This document shows, one piece after another, positions 25,929 to 40,304 of a stretch of 64,000 nucleotides of DNA (within the stretch, counting starts at the first letter, position 1; each line of letters starts with the position of its first letter). Position numbers and translations under genes: made by a program. The notes below the pieces were generated by a model that made no database searches, was not told the origin of the DNA, and saw only the letters and a program-made list of their open reading frames with translations. The DNA comes from Labia minor. Taxonomy: Eukaryota > Arthropoda > Insecta > Dermaptera > Spongiphoridae. The stretch spans positions 66,117,719-66,181,718 of the forward strand of contig OY720348.1 in assembly GCA_963082975.1 (NCBI GenBank), read 5' to 3'.

Positions 25929-27270
25929 TATGTTAGTGAAAAGAATAACTTTGATATACCTACAATAGATAATAATAAATAAAATTGATAATTCAATGAA
26001 AGAAAAAGAGAATTATGTTTGAAGAATAATTTGTAAGTTATTTTAGAAGAAAAATATTATTTTTCTGAAAATATAATATAAATAATAATTACAATGAAAT
26101 GAAATAAATATATATATAAAAATAATTAATCCACAGAGTCGATAAAGAATGAAATTAAAAAGAATCAATATTTAATGAGTAAATAGAAATTGTACTAAAA
26201 CTATTTTGATAATGTGTGTATCGGCTATGAAGTCCGGAGACAAAGTGAAATCCATGTATAGTCCAGGCTGTATTTATAGCAAAATTCACAGGTACAGTCG
26301 CATGCTAATAGAAGTAACTATTTAGAGTCAGTGAAAAAAAAATTAATCAAATAACTTTTTAAAAAACATTATTTAAAAATAAATAATAAATATTTAAAAA
26401 TAAAAAAAAAAATTAAAAAATAATAATATTAATTTAATCTTTATTGTTTTTGAACATTCACACATAATTTTATTTATTAATTTTAATGAATTATTTTGTT
26501 TGTTGTTATTAAATTATTTGTTTAAGAACATATTTCTATCACATATTCTAATTAAATTGTTTTTTACTTTATTAGTAATATTTTTTATAAAAAAAACACA
26601 ACTGAATTTTAAAATACTTGAAATGAATAAAATATTATATTTTAAATTATTTGTCAATCTAATGAAATATAATGACAACGAATTAATAAAATTTTTGTGA
26701 TTTTCAGATATAAATTTAGAGATATATCTACATATTAATTGAAAATAGTACAGTTTAAAGAATGGTAGTATCAAACTAAAGAAAAACAATTAAATAAATA
26801 TTTTTTATTTTCAAGTACAACTATTGAAAAAAGCAAAATCTGCATACAAGTGAGTATAATAAATAAAAATGTAAATAGAATAAAGGAAATATATAAGGTT
26901 AAACTAAAATAAATGAAATAATAAGAAATATTTTTCAAACTTGAGATTTTTATTCAAATTTTTGAGGTAAAAGTAACAAACAAAATAAAATTATAATAGA
27001 AATTGTTAGAATAAATAAATTTATTGTTTCAAATAATAGGAATGTTTACATAATGAAAACTAATAAAAATAGGAAAGTATTATAAATAAATAAATAAATA
27101 AATAAAAAAAAGGAAAAATGTTTAAATAGAGAAATTATTTTTAGTACATGTTAATAAATAATAAATCTTTTTGATAAGGAGATGTATTAATTAAATTATA
27201 TCAACTCGAAGGAAAAAATAATATATTTCACTCTCTTACACCTGTCATGTTAATATCTCTTATATATTAA

Positions 27271-27792
27271 TTATAATAATCGTCTTAGTTTTTGTTTATT
27301 TTTAATGTTTTGTTTCTCATGTTGAATTTGATTCGTGGTTTGTTTTAAAAATGTTTTCTTTTTTCTTGTCATTTGTCTATTTTCACTGGTTTCAACTATT
27401 CTACTATCTAAGAATTTGTTTGATTTATTTATATTTCTAGTGTTTGAATTGATGATATTAATAGAATTAATAGAATCAATGGATTTATTCTGATAATGTC
27501 TCGTATTAATTATTTTAGAAATTTCATTCATATGAAATTCTATATCGGTATTCATGCGTCTATTATATGTTCTATAAGATTTTATTTTATTATATAAACG
27601 AGAATGTTTTTTAATAATACTTTTCCATTTTTTGCAGACATGATATGATTGATATAACGAAACGATATCTAATTTGTTAAATATAATTTCAATAATTTCG
27701 ATTGGTAAATTATTTATAAAATTTTCATTAAGAATGATGGATTCTGAAAATAAAGAAAAATTGTAGGCAAATAAATCGTAATTGACATTCAT
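27271..27792 (-). CDS. F-box protein, array copy 15 (CA-insertion haplotype)
   Basis: Identical protein. Unit 26263-28126 has both CA-haplotype markers (about 26541 and 27229). TATA box 28135-28142. Confidence 0.78.
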   Translation of the reverse strand: MNVNYDLFAYNFSLFSESIILNENFINNLPIEIIEIIFNKLDIVSLYQSYHVCKKWKSIIKKHSRLYNKIKSYRTYNRRMNTDIEFHMNEISKIINTRHYQNKSIDSINSINIINSNTRNINKSNKFLDSRIVETSENRQMTRKKKTFLKQTTNQIQHEKQNIKNKQKLRRLL

Positions 27793-29132
27793 TATGTTAG
27801 TGAAAAGAATAACTTTGATATACCTACAATAGATAATAATAAATAAAATTGATAATTCAATGAAAGAAAAAGAGAATTATGTTTGAAGAATAATTTGTAA
27901 GTTATTTTAGAAGAAAAATATTATTTTTCTGAAAATATAATATAAATAATAATTACAATGAAATGAAATAAATATATATATAAAAATAATTAATCCACAG
28001 AGTCGATAAAGAATGAAATTAAAAAGAATCAATATTTAATGAGTAAATAGAAATTGTACTAAAACTATTTTGATAATGTGTGTATCGGCTATGAAGTCCG
28101 GAGACAAAGTGAAATCCATGTATAGTCCAGGCTGTATTTATAGCAAAATTCACAGGTACAGTCGCATGCTAATAGAAGTAACTATTTAGAGTCAGTGAAA
28201 AAAAAATTAATCAAATAACTTTTTAAAAAACATTATTTAAAAATAAATAATAAATATTTAAAAATAAAAAAAAAAATTAAAAAATAATAATATTAATTTA
28301 ATCTTTATTGTTTTTGAACATTCACACATAATTTTATTTATTAATTTTAATGAATTATTTTGTTTGTTGTTATTAAATTATTTGTTTAAGAACATATTTC
28401 TATCATATTCTAATTAAATTGTTTTTTACTTTATTAGTAATATTTTTTATAAAAAAAACACAACTGAATTTTAAAATACTTGAAATGAATAAAATATTAT
28501 ATTTTAAATTATTTGTCAATCTAATGAAATATAATGACAACGAATTAATAAAATTTTTGTGATTTTCAGATATAAATTTAGAGATATATCTACATATTAA
28601 TTGAAAATAGTACAGTTTAAAGAATGGTAGTATCAAACTAAAGAAGAACAATTAAATAAATATTTTTTATTTTCAAGTACAACTATTGAAAAAAGCAAAA
28701 ACTGCATACAAGTGAGTATAATAAATAAAAATGTAAATAGAATAAAGGAAATATATAAGGTTAAACTAAAATAAATGAAATAATAAGAAATATTTTTCAA
28801 ACTTGAGATTTTTATTCAAATTTTTGAGGTAAAAGTAACAAACAAAATAAAAAAATAATAGAAATTGTTAGAATAAATAAATTTATTGTTTCAAATAATA
28901 GGAATGTTTACATAATGAAAACTAATAAAAATAGGAAAGTATTATAAATAAATAAATAAATAAATAAAAAAAAGGAAAAATGTTTAAATAGAGAAATTAT
29001 TTTTAGTACATGTTAATAAATAATAAATCTTTTTGATAAGGAGATGTATTAATTAAATTATATCAACTCGAAGGAAAAAATAATATATTTCCCTCTCTTA
29101 CACCTGTCATGTTAATATCTCTTATATATTAA

Positions 29133-29654
29133 TTATAATAATCGTCTTAGTTTTTGTTTATTTTTAATGTTTTGTTTCTCATGTTGAATTTGATTCGTGG
29201 TTTGTTTTAAAAATGTTTTCTTTTTTCTTGTCATTTGTCTATTTTCACTGGTTTCAACTATTCTACTATCTAAGAATTTGTTTGATTTATTTATATTTCT
29301 AGTGTTTGAATTGATGATATTAATAGAATTAATAGAATCAATGGATTTATTCTGATAATGTCTCGTATTAATTATTTTAGAAATTTCATTCATATGAAAT
29401 TCTATATCGGTATTCATGCGTCTATTATATGTTCTATAAGATTTTATTTTATTATATAAACGAGAATGTTTTTTAATAATACTTTTCCATTTTTTGCAGA
29501 CATGATATGATTGATATAACGAAACGATATCTAATTTGTTAAATATAATTTCAATAATTTCGATTGGTAAATTATTTATAAAATTTTCATTAAGAATGAT
29601 GGATTCTGAAAATAAAGAAAAATTGTAGGCAAATAAATCGTAATTGACATTCAT
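29133..29654 (-). CDS. F-box protein, array copy 16 (haplotype A)
   Basis: Identical protein. Unit 28127-29988 carries three markers shared only with unit 18 as a set: AAGAAGAAC at about 28642, AAAAACTGC at about 28700 and AATAAAAAAATAATAG at about 28847. All lie outside the F-box frame. TATA box 29997-30004. Confidence 0.78.
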   Translation of the reverse strand: MNVNYDLFAYNFSLFSESIILNENFINNLPIEIIEIIFNKLDIVSLYQSYHVCKKWKSIIKKHSRLYNKIKSYRTYNRRMNTDIEFHMNEISKIINTRHYQNKSIDSINSINIINSNTRNINKSNKFLDSRIVETSENRQMTRKKKTFLKQTTNQIQHEKQNIKNKQKLRRLL

Positions 29655-30994
29655 TATGTTAGTGAAAAGAATAACTTTGATATACCTACAATAGATAATA
29701 ATAAATAAAATTGATAATTCAATGAAAGAAAAAGAGAATTATGTTTGAAGAATAATTTGTAAGTTATTTTAGAAGAAAAATATTATTTTTCTGAAAATAT
29801 AATATAAATAATAATTACAATGAAATGAAATAAATATATATATAAAAATAATTAATCCACAGAGTCGATAAAGAATGAAATTAAAAAGAATCAATATTTA
29901 ATGAGTAAATAGAAATTGTACTAAAACTATTTTGATAATGTGTGTATCGGCTATGAAGTCCGGAGACAAAGTGAAATCCATGTATAGTCCAGGCTGTATT
30001 TATAGCAAAATTCACAGGTACAGTCGCATGCTAATAGAAGTAACTATTTAGAGTCAGTGAAAAAAAAATTAATCAAATAACTTTTTAAAAAACATTATTT
30101 AAAAATAAATAATAAATATTTAAAAATAAAAAAAAAAATTAAAAAATAATAATATTAATTTAATCTTTATTGTTTTTGAACATTCACACATAATTTTATT
30201 TATTAATTTTAATGAATTATTTTGTTTGTTGTTATTAAATTATTTGTTTAAGAACATATTTCTATCATATTCTAATTAAATTGTTTTTTACTTTATTAGT
30301 AATATTTTTTATAAAAAAAACACAACTGAATTTTAAAATACTTGAAATGAATAAAATATTATATTTTAAATTATTTGTCAATCTAATGAAATATAATGAC
30401 AACGAATTAATAAAATTTTTGTGATTTTCAGATATAAATTTAGAGATATATCTACATATTAATTGAAAATAGTACAGTTTAAAGAATGGTATTATCAAAC
30501 TAAAGAAAAACAATTAAATAAATATTTTTTATTTTCAAGTACAACTATTGAAAAAAGCAAAATCTGCATACAAGTGAGTATAATAAATAAAAATGTAAAT
30601 AGAATAAAGGAAATATATAAGGTTAAACTAAAATAAATGAAATAATAAGAAATATTTTTCAAACTTGAGATTTTTATTCAAATTTTTGAGGTAAAAGTAA
30701 CAAACAAAATAAAATTATAATAGAAATTGTTAGAATAAATAAATTTATTGTTTCAAATAATAGGAATGTTTACATAATGAAAACTAATAAAAATAGGAAA
30801 GTATTATAAATAAATAAATAAATAAATAAAAAAAAGGAAAAATGTTTAAATAGAGAAATTATTTTTAGTACATGTTAATAAATAATAAATCTCTTTGATA
30901 AGGAGATGTATTAATTAAATTATATCAACTCGAAGGAAAAAATAATATATTTCCCTCTCTTACACCTGTCATGTTAATATCTCTTATATATTAA

Positions 30995-31516
30995 TTATAA
31001 TAATCGTCTTAGTTTTTGTTTATTTTTAATGTTTTGTTTCTCATGTTGAATTTGATTCGTGGTTTGTTTTAAAAATGTTTTCTTTTTTCTTGTCATTTGT
31101 CTATTTTCACTGGTTTCAACTATTCTACTATCTAAGAATTTGTTTGATTTATTTATATTTCTAGTGTTTGAATTGATGATATTAATAGAATTAATAGAAT
31201 CAATGGATTTATTCTGATAATGTCTCGTATTAATTATTTTAGAAATTTCATTCATATGAAATTCTATATCGGTATTCATGCGTCTATTATATGTTCTATA
31301 AGATTTTATTTTATTATATAAACGAGAATGTTTTTTAATAATACTTTTCCATTTTTTGCAGACATGATATGATTGATATAACGAAACGATATCTAATTTG
31401 TTAAATATAATTTCAATAATTTCGATTGGTAAATTATTTATAAAATTTTCATTAAGAATGATGGATTCTGAAAATAAAGAAAAATTGTAGGCAAATAAAT
31501 CGTAATTGACATTCAT
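30995..31516 (-). CDS. F-box protein, array copy 17 (haplotype B)
   Basis: Identical protein. Unit 29989-31850 has GGTATTATC (plain: GGTAGTATC) at about 30488 and a private T-to-C change at about 30893. TATA box 31859-31866. Confidence 0.78.
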   Translation of the reverse strand: MNVNYDLFAYNFSLFSESIILNENFINNLPIEIIEIIFNKLDIVSLYQSYHVCKKWKSIIKKHSRLYNKIKSYRTYNRRMNTDIEFHMNEISKIINTRHYQNKSIDSINSINIINSNTRNINKSNKFLDSRIVETSENRQMTRKKKTFLKQTTNQIQHEKQNIKNKQKLRRLL

Positions 31517-32856
31517 TATGTTAGTGAAAAGAATAACTTTGATATACCTACAATAGATAATAATAAATAAAATTGATAATTCAATGAAAGAAAAAGAGAA
31601 TTATGTTTGAAGAATAATTTGTAAGTTATTTTAGAAGAAAAATATTATTTTTCTGAAAATATAATATAAATAATAATTACAATGAAATGAAATAAATATA
31701 TATATAAAAATAATTAATCCACAGAGTCGATAAAGAATGAAATTAAAAAGAATCAATATTTAATGAGTAAATAGAAATTGTACTAAAACTATTTTGATAA
31801 TGTGTGTATCGGCTATGAAGTCCGGAGACAAAGTGAAATCCATGTATAGTCCAGGCTGTATTTATAGCAAAATTCACAGGTACAGTCGCATGCTAATAGA
31901 AGTAACTATTTAGAGTCAGTGAAAAAAAAATTAATCAAATAACTTTTTAAAAAACATTATTTAAAAATAAATAATAAATATTTAAAAATAAAAAAAAAAA
32001 TTAAAAAATAATAATATTAATTTAATCTTTATTGTTTTTGAACATTCACACATAATTTTATTTATTAATTTTAATGAATTATTTTGTTTGTTGTTATTAA
32101 ATTATTTGTTTAAGAACATATTTCTATCATATTCTAATTAAATTGTTTTTTACTTTATTAGTAATATTTTTTATAAAAAAAACACAACTGAATTTTAAAA
32201 TACTTGAAATGAATAAAATATTATATTTTAAATTATTTGTCAATCTAATGAAATATAATGACAACGAATTAATAAAATTTTTGTGATTTTCAGATATAAA
32301 TTTAGAGATATATCTACATATTAATTGAAAATAGTACAGTTTAAAGAATGGTAGTATCAAACTAAAGAAGAACAATTAAATAAATATTTTTTATTTTCAA
32401 GTACAACTATTGAAAAAAGCAAAAACTGCATACAAGTGAGTATAATAAATAAAAATGTAAATAGAATAAAGGAAATATATAAGGTTAAACTAAAATAAAT
32501 GAAATAATAAGAAATATTTTTCAAACTTGAGATTTTTATTCAAATTTTTGAGGTAAAAGTAACAAACAAAATAAAAAAATAATAGAAATTGTTAGAATAA
32601 ATAAATTTATTGTTTCAAATAATAGGAATGTTTACATAATGAAAACTAATAAAAATAGGAAAGTATTATAAATAAATAAATAAATAAATAAAAAAAAGGA
32701 AAAATGTTTAAATAGAGAAATTATTTTTAGTACATGTTAATAAATAATAAATCTTTTTGATAAGGAGATGTATTAATTAAATTATATCAACTCGAAGGAA
32801 AAAATAATATATTTCCCTCTCTTACACCTGTCATGTTAATATCTCTTATATATTAA

Positions 32857-33378
32857 TTATAATAATCGTCTTAGTTTTTGTTTATTTTTAATGTTTTGTT
32901 TCTCATGTTGAATTTGATTCGTGGTTTGTTTTAAAAATGTTTTCTTTTTTCTTGTCATTTGTCTATTTTCACTGGTTTCAACTATTCTACTATCTAAGAA
33001 TTTGTTTGATTTATTTATATTTCTAGTGTTTGAATTGATGATATTAATAGAATTAATAGAATCAATGGATTTATTCTGATAATGTCTCGTATTAATTATT
33101 TTAGAAATTTCATTCATATGAAATTCTATATCGGTATTCATGCGTCTATTATATGTTCTATAAGATTTTATTTTATTATATAAACGAGAATGTTTTTTAA
33201 TAATACTTTTCCATTTTTTGCAGACATGATATGATTGATATAACGAAACGATATCTAATTTGTTAAATATAATTTCAATAATTTCGATTGGTAAATTATT
33301 TATAAAATTTTCATTAAGAATGATGGATTCTGAAAATAAAGAAAAATTGTAGGCAAATAAATCGTAATTGACATTCAT
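32857..33378 (-). CDS. F-box protein, array copy 18 (haplotype A)
   Basis: Identical protein. Unit 31851-33712 repeats all three haplotype-A markers of unit 16. TATA box 33721-33728. Confidence 0.78.
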   Translation of the reverse strand: MNVNYDLFAYNFSLFSESIILNENFINNLPIEIIEIIFNKLDIVSLYQSYHVCKKWKSIIKKHSRLYNKIKSYRTYNRRMNTDIEFHMNEISKIINTRHYQNKSIDSINSINIINSNTRNINKSNKFLDSRIVETSENRQMTRKKKTFLKQTTNQIQHEKQNIKNKQKLRRLL

Positions 33379-34718
33379 TATGTTAGTGAAAAGAATAACT
33401 TTGATATACCTACAATAGATAATAATAAATAAAATTGATAATTCAATGAAAGAAAAAGAGAATTATGTTTGAAGAATAATTTGTAAGTTATTTTAGAAGA
33501 AAAATATTATTTTTCTGAAAATATAATATAAATAATAATTACAATGAAATGAAATAAATATATATATAAAAATAATTAATCCACAGAGTCGATAAAGAAT
33601 GAAATTAAAAAGAATCAATATTTAATGAGTAAATAGAAATTGTACTAAAACTATTTTGATAATGTGTGTATCGGCTATGAAGTCCGGAGACAAAGTGAAA
33701 TCCATGTATAGTCCAGGCTGTATTTATAGCAAAATTCACAGGTACAGTCGCATGCTAATAGAAGTAACTATTTAGAGTCAGTGAAAAAAAAATTAATCAA
33801 ATAACTTTTTAAAAAACATTATTTAAAAATAAATAATAAATATTTAAAAATAAAAAAAAAAATTAAAAAATAATAATATTAATTTAATCTTTATTGTTTT
33901 TGAACATTCACACATAATTTTATTTATTAATTTTAATGAATTATTTTGTTTGTTGTTATTAAATTATTTGTTTAAGAACATATTTCTATCATATTCTAAT
34001 TAAATTGTTTTTTACTTTATTAGTAATATTTTTTATAAAAAAAACACAACTGAATTTTAAAATACTTGAAATGAATAAAATATTATATTTTAAATTATTT
34101 GTCAATCTAATGAAATATAATGACAACGAATTAATAAAATTTTTGTGATTTTCAGATATAAATTTAGAGATATATCTACATATTAATTGAAAATAGTACA
34201 GTTTAAAGAATGGTATTATCAAACTAAAGAAAAACAATTAAATAAATATTTTTTATTTTCAAGTACAACTATTGAAAAAAGCAAAATCTGCATACAAGTG
34301 AGTATAATAAATAAAAATGTAAATAGAATAAAGGAAATATATAAGGTTAAACTAAAATAAATGAAATAATAAGAAATATTTTTCAAACTTGAGATTTTTA
34401 TTCAAATTTTTGAGGTAAAAGTAACAAACAAAATAAAATTATAATAGAAATTGTTAGAATAAATAAATTTATTGTTTCAAATAATAGGAATGTTTACATA
34501 ATGAAAACTAATAAAAATAGGAAAGTATTATAAATAAATAAATAAATAAATAAAAAAAAGGAAAAATGTTTAAATAGAGAAATTATTTTTAGTACATGTT
34601 AATAAATAATAAATCTTTTTGATAAGGAGATGTATTAATTAAATTATATCAACTCGAAGGAAAAAATAATATATTTCCCTCTCTTACACCTGTCATGTTA
34701 ATATCTCTTATATATTAA

Positions 34719-35240
34719 TTATAATAATCGTCTTAGTTTTTGTTTATTTTTAATGTTTTGTTTCTCATGTTGAATTTGATTCGTGGTTTGTTTTAAAAAT
34801 GTTTTCTTTTTTCTTGTCATTTGTCTATTTTCACTGGTTTCAACTATTCTACTATCTAAGAATTTGTTTGATTTATTTATATTTCTAGTGTTTGAATTGA
34901 TGATATTAATAGAATTAATAGAATCAATGGATTTATTCTGATAATGTCTCGTATTAATTATTTTAGAAATTTCATTCATATGAAATTCTATATCGGTATT
35001 CATGCGTCTATTATATGTTCTATAAGATTTTATTTTATTATATAAACGAGAATGTTTTTTAATAATACTTTTCCATTTTTTGCAGACATGATATGATTGA
35101 TATAACGAAACGATATCTAATTTGTTAAATATAATTTCAATAATTTCGATTGGTAAATTATTTATAAAATTTTCATTAAGAATGATGGATTCTGAAAATA
35201 AAGAAAAATTGTAGGCAAATAAATCGTAATTGACATTCAT
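34719..35240 (-). CDS. F-box protein, array copy 19 (haplotype B)
   Basis: Identical protein. Unit 33713-35574 has the GGTATTATC marker. With unit 18 it repeats the A-B order of units 16-17. TATA box 35583-35590. Confidence 0.78.
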   Translation of the reverse strand: MNVNYDLFAYNFSLFSESIILNENFINNLPIEIIEIIFNKLDIVSLYQSYHVCKKWKSIIKKHSRLYNKIKSYRTYNRRMNTDIEFHMNEISKIINTRHYQNKSIDSINSINIINSNTRNINKSNKFLDSRIVETSENRQMTRKKKTFLKQTTNQIQHEKQNIKNKQKLRRLL

Positions 35241-36580
35241 TATGTTAGTGAAAAGAATAACTTTGATATACCTACAATAGATAATAATAAATAAAATTGA
35301 TAATTCAATGAAAGAAAAAGAGAATTATGTTTGAAGAATAATTTGTAAGTTATTTTAGAAGAAAAATATTATTTTTCTGAAAATATAATATAAATAATAA
35401 TTACAATGAAATGAAATAAATATATATATAAAAATAATTAATCCACAGAGTCGATAAAGAATGAAATTAAAAAGAATCAATATTTAATGAGTAAATAGAA
35501 ATTGTACTAAAACTATTTTGATAATGTGTGTATCGGCTATGAAGTCCGGAGACAAAGTGAAATCCATGTATAGTCCAGGCTGTATTTATAGCAAAATTCA
35601 CAGGTACAGTCGCATGCTAATAGAAGTAACTATTTAGAGTCAGTGAAAAAAAAATTAATCAAATAACTTTTTAAAAAACATTATTTAAAAATAAATAATA
35701 AATATTTAAAAATAAAAAAAAAAATTAAAAAATAATAATATTAATTTAATCTTTATTGTTTTTGAACATTCACACATAATTTTATTTATTAATTTTAATG
35801 AATTATTTTGTTTGTTGTTATTAAATTATTTGTTTAAGAACATATTTCTATCATATTCTAATTAAATTGTTTTTTACTTTATTAGTAATATTTTTTATAA
35901 AAAAAACACAACTGAATTTTAAAATACTTGAAATGAATAAAATATTATATTTTAAATTATTTGTCAATCTAATGAAATATAATGACAACGAATTAATAAA
36001 ATTTTTGTGATTTTCAGATATAAATTTAGAGATATATCTACATATTAATTGAAAATAGTACAGTTTAAAGAATGGTATTATCAAACTAAAGAAAAACAAT
36101 TAAATAAATATTTTTTATTTTCAAGTACAACTATTGAAAAAAGCAAAATCTGCATACAAGTGAGTATAATAAATAAAAATGTAAATAGAATAAAGGAAAT
36201 ATATAAGGTTAAACTAAAATAAATGAAATAATAAGAAATATTTTTCAAACTTGAGATTTTTATTCAAATTTTTGAGGTAAAAGTAACAAACAAAATAAAA
36301 TTATAATAGAAATTGTTAGAATAAATAAATTTATTGTTTCAAATAATAGGAATGTTTACATAATGAAAACTAATAAAAATAGGAAAGTATTATAAATAAA
36401 TAAATAAATAAATAAAAAAAAGGAAAAATGTTTAAATAGAGAAATTATTTTTAGTACATGTTAATAAATAATAAATCTTTTTGATAAGGAGATGTATTAA
36501 TTAAATTATATCAACTCGAAGGAAAAAATAATATATTTCCCTCTCTTACACCTGTCATGTTAATATCTCTTATATATTAA

Positions 36581-37102
36581 TTATAATAATCGTCTTAGTT
36601 TTTGTTTATTTTTAATGTTTTGTTTCTCATGTTGAATTTGATTCGTGGTTTGTTTTAAAAATGTTTTCTTTTTTCTTGTCATTTGTCTATTTTCACTGGT
36701 TTCAACTATTCTACTATCTAAGAATTTGTTTGATTTATTTATATTTCTAGTGTTTGAATTGATGATATTAATAGAATTAATAGAATCAATGGATTTATTC
36801 TGATAATGTCTCGTATTAATTATTTTAGAAATTTCATTCATATGAAATTCTATATCGGTATTCATGCGTCTATTATATGTTCTATAAGATTTTATTTTAT
36901 TATATAAACGAGAATGTTTTTTAATAATACTTTTCCATTTTTTGCAGACATGATATGATTGATATAACGAAACGATATCTAATTTGTTAAATATAATTTC
37001 AATAATTTCGATTGGTAAATTATTTATAAAATTTTCATTAAGAATGATGGATTCTGAAAATAAAGAAAAATTGTAGGCAAATAAATCGTAATTGACATTC
37101 AT
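36581..37102 (-). CDS. F-box protein, array copy 20 (haplotype B)
   Basis: Identical protein. Unit 35575-37436 with the GGTATTATC marker. TATA box 37445-37452. Confidence 0.78.
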   Translation of the reverse strand: MNVNYDLFAYNFSLFSESIILNENFINNLPIEIIEIIFNKLDIVSLYQSYHVCKKWKSIIKKHSRLYNKIKSYRTYNRRMNTDIEFHMNEISKIINTRHYQNKSIDSINSINIINSNTRNINKSNKFLDSRIVETSENRQMTRKKKTFLKQTTNQIQHEKQNIKNKQKLRRLL

Positions 37103-38442
37103 TATGTTAGTGAAAAGAATAACTTTGATATACCTACAATAGATAATAATAAATAAAATTGATAATTCAATGAAAGAAAAAGAGAATTATGTTTGAAGAA
37201 TAATTTGTAAGTTATTTTAGAAGAAAAATATTATTTTTCTGAAAATATAATATAAATAATAATTACAATGAAATGAAATAAATATATATATAAAAATAAT
37301 TAATCCACAGAGTCGATAAAGAATGAAATTAAAAAGAATCAATATTTAATGAGTAAATAGAAATTGTACTAAAACTATTTTGATAATGTGTGTATCGGCT
37401 ATGAAGTCCGGAGACAAAGTGAAATCCATGTATAGTCCAGGCTGTATTTATAGCAAAATTCACAGGTACAGTCGCATGCTAATAGAAGTAACTATTTAGA
37501 GTCAGTGAAAAAAAAATTAATCAAATAACTTTTTAAAAAACATTATTTAAAAATAAATAATAAATATTTAAAAATAAAAAAAAAAATTAAAAAATAATAA
37601 TATTAATTTAATCTTTATTGTTTTTGAACATTCACACATAATTTTATTTATTAATTTTAATGAATTATTTTGTTTGTTGTTATTAAATTATTTGTTTAAG
37701 AACATATTTCTATCATATTCTAATTAAATTGTTTTTTACTTTATTAGTAATATTTTTTATAAAAAAAACACAACTGAATTTTAAAATACTTGAAATGAAT
37801 AAAATATTATATTTTAAATTATTTGTCAATCTAATGAAATATAATGACAACGAATTAATAAAATTTTTGTGATTTTCAGATATAAATTTAGAGATATATC
37901 TACATATTAATTGAAAATAGTACAGTTTAAAGAATGGTATTATCAAACTAAAGAAAAACAATTAAATAAATATTTTTTATTTTCAAGTACAACTATTGAA
38001 AAAAGCAAAATCTGCATACAAGTGAGTATAATAAATAAAAATGTAAATAGAATAAAGGAAATATATAAGGTTAAACTAAAATAAATGAAATAATAAGAAA
38101 TATTTTTCAAACTTGAGATTTTTATTCAAATTTTTGAGGTAAAAGTAACAAACAAAATAAAATTATAATAGAAATTGTTAGAATAAATAAATTTATTGTT
38201 TCAAATAATAGGAATGTTTACATAATGAAAACTAATAAAAATAGGAAAGTATTATAAATAAATAAATAAATAAATAAAAAAAAGGAAAAATGTTTAAATA
38301 GAGAAATTATTTTTAGTACATGTTAATAAATAATAAATCTTTTTGATAAGGAGATGTATTAATTAAATTATATCAACTCGAAGGAAAAAATAATATATTT
38401 CCCTCTCTTACACCTGTCATGTTAATATCTCTTATATATTAA

Positions 38443-38964
38443 TTATAATAATCGTCTTAGTTTTTGTTTATTTTTAATGTTTTGTTTCTCATGTTGAATT
38501 TGATTCGTGGTTTGTTTTAAAAATGTTTTCTTTTTTCTTGTCATTTGTCTATTTTCACTGGTTTCAACTATTCTACTATCTAAGAATTTGTTTGATTTAT
38601 TTATATTTCTAGTGTTTGAATTGATGATATTAATAGAATTAATAGAATCAATGGATTTATTCTGATAATGTCTCGTATTAATTATTTTAGAAATTTCATT
38701 CATATGAAATTCTATATCGGTATTCATGCGTCTATTATATGTTCTATAAGATTTTATTTTATTATATAAACGAGAATGTTTTTTAATAATACTTTTCCAT
38801 TTTTTGCAGACATGATATGATTGATATAACGAAACGATATCTAATTTGTTAAATATAATTTCAATAATTTCGATTGGTAAATTATTTATAAAATTTTCAT
38901 TAAGAATGATGGATTCTGAAAATAAAGAAAAATTGTAGGCAAATAAATCGTAATTGACATTCAT
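38443..38964 (-). CDS. F-box protein, array copy 21 (haplotype B)
   Basis: Identical protein. Unit 37437-39298 with the GGTATTATC marker. TATA box 39307-39314. Confidence 0.78.
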   Translation of the reverse strand: MNVNYDLFAYNFSLFSESIILNENFINNLPIEIIEIIFNKLDIVSLYQSYHVCKKWKSIIKKHSRLYNKIKSYRTYNRRMNTDIEFHMNEISKIINTRHYQNKSIDSINSINIINSNTRNINKSNKFLDSRIVETSENRQMTRKKKTFLKQTTNQIQHEKQNIKNKQKLRRLL

Positions 38965-40304
38965 TATGTTAGTGAAAAGAATAACTTTGATATACCTACA
39001 ATAGATAATAATAAATAAAATTGATAATTCAATGAAAGAAAAAGAGAATTATGTTTGAAGAATAATTTGTAAGTTATTTTAGAAGAAAAATATTATTTTT
39101 CTGAAAATATAATATAAATAATAATTACAATGAAATGAAATAAATATATATATAAAAATAATTAATCCACAGAGTCGATAAAGAATGAAATTAAAAAGAA
39201 TCAATATTTAATGAGTAAATAGAAATTGTACTAAAACTATTTTGATAATGTGTGTATCGGCTATGAAGTCCGGAGACAAAGTGAAATCCATGTATAGTCC
39301 AGGCTGTATTTATAGCAAAATTCACAGGTACAGTCGCATGCTAATAGAAGTAACTATTTAGAGTCAGTGAAAAAAAAATTAATCAAATAACTTTTTAAAA
39401 AACATTATTTAAAAATAAATAATAAATATTTAAAAATAAAAAAAAAAATTAAAAAATAATAATATTAATTTAATCTTTATTGTTTTTGAACATTCACACA
39501 TAATTTTATTTATTAATTTTAATGAATTATTTTGTTTGTTGTTATTAAATTATTTGTTTAAGAACATATTTCTATCATATTCTAATTAAATTGTTTTTTA
39601 CTTTATTAGTAATATTTTTTATAAAAAAAACACAACTGAATTTTAAAATACTTGAAATGAATAAAATATTATATTTTAAATTATTTGTCAATCTAATGAA
39701 ATATAATGACAACGAATTAATAAAATTTTTGTGATTTTCAGATATAAATTTAGAGATATATCTACATATTAATTGAAAATAGTACAGTTTAAAGAATGGT
39801 AGTATCAAACTAAAGAAAAACAATTAAATAAATATTTTTTATTTTCAAGTACAACTATTGAAAAAAGCAAAATCTGCATACAAGTGAGTATAATAAATAA
39901 AAATGTAAATAGAATAAAGGAAATATATAAGGTTAAACTAAAATAAATGAAATAATAAGAAATATTTTTCAAACTTGAGATTTTTATTCAAATTTTTGAG
40001 GTAAAAGTAACAAACAAAATAAAAAAATAATAGAAATTGTTAGAATAAATAAATTTATTGTTTCAAATAATAGGAATGTTTACATAATGAAAACTAATAA
40101 AAATAGGAAAGTATTATAAATAAATAAATAAATAAATAAAAAAAAGGAAAAATGTTTAAATAGAGAAATTATTTTTAGTACATGTTAATAAATAATAAAT
40201 CTTTTTGATAAGGAGATGTATTAATTAAATTATATCAACTCGAAGGAAAAAATAATATATTTCCCTCCATTACATCTGTCATGTTAATATCTCTTATATA
40301 TTAA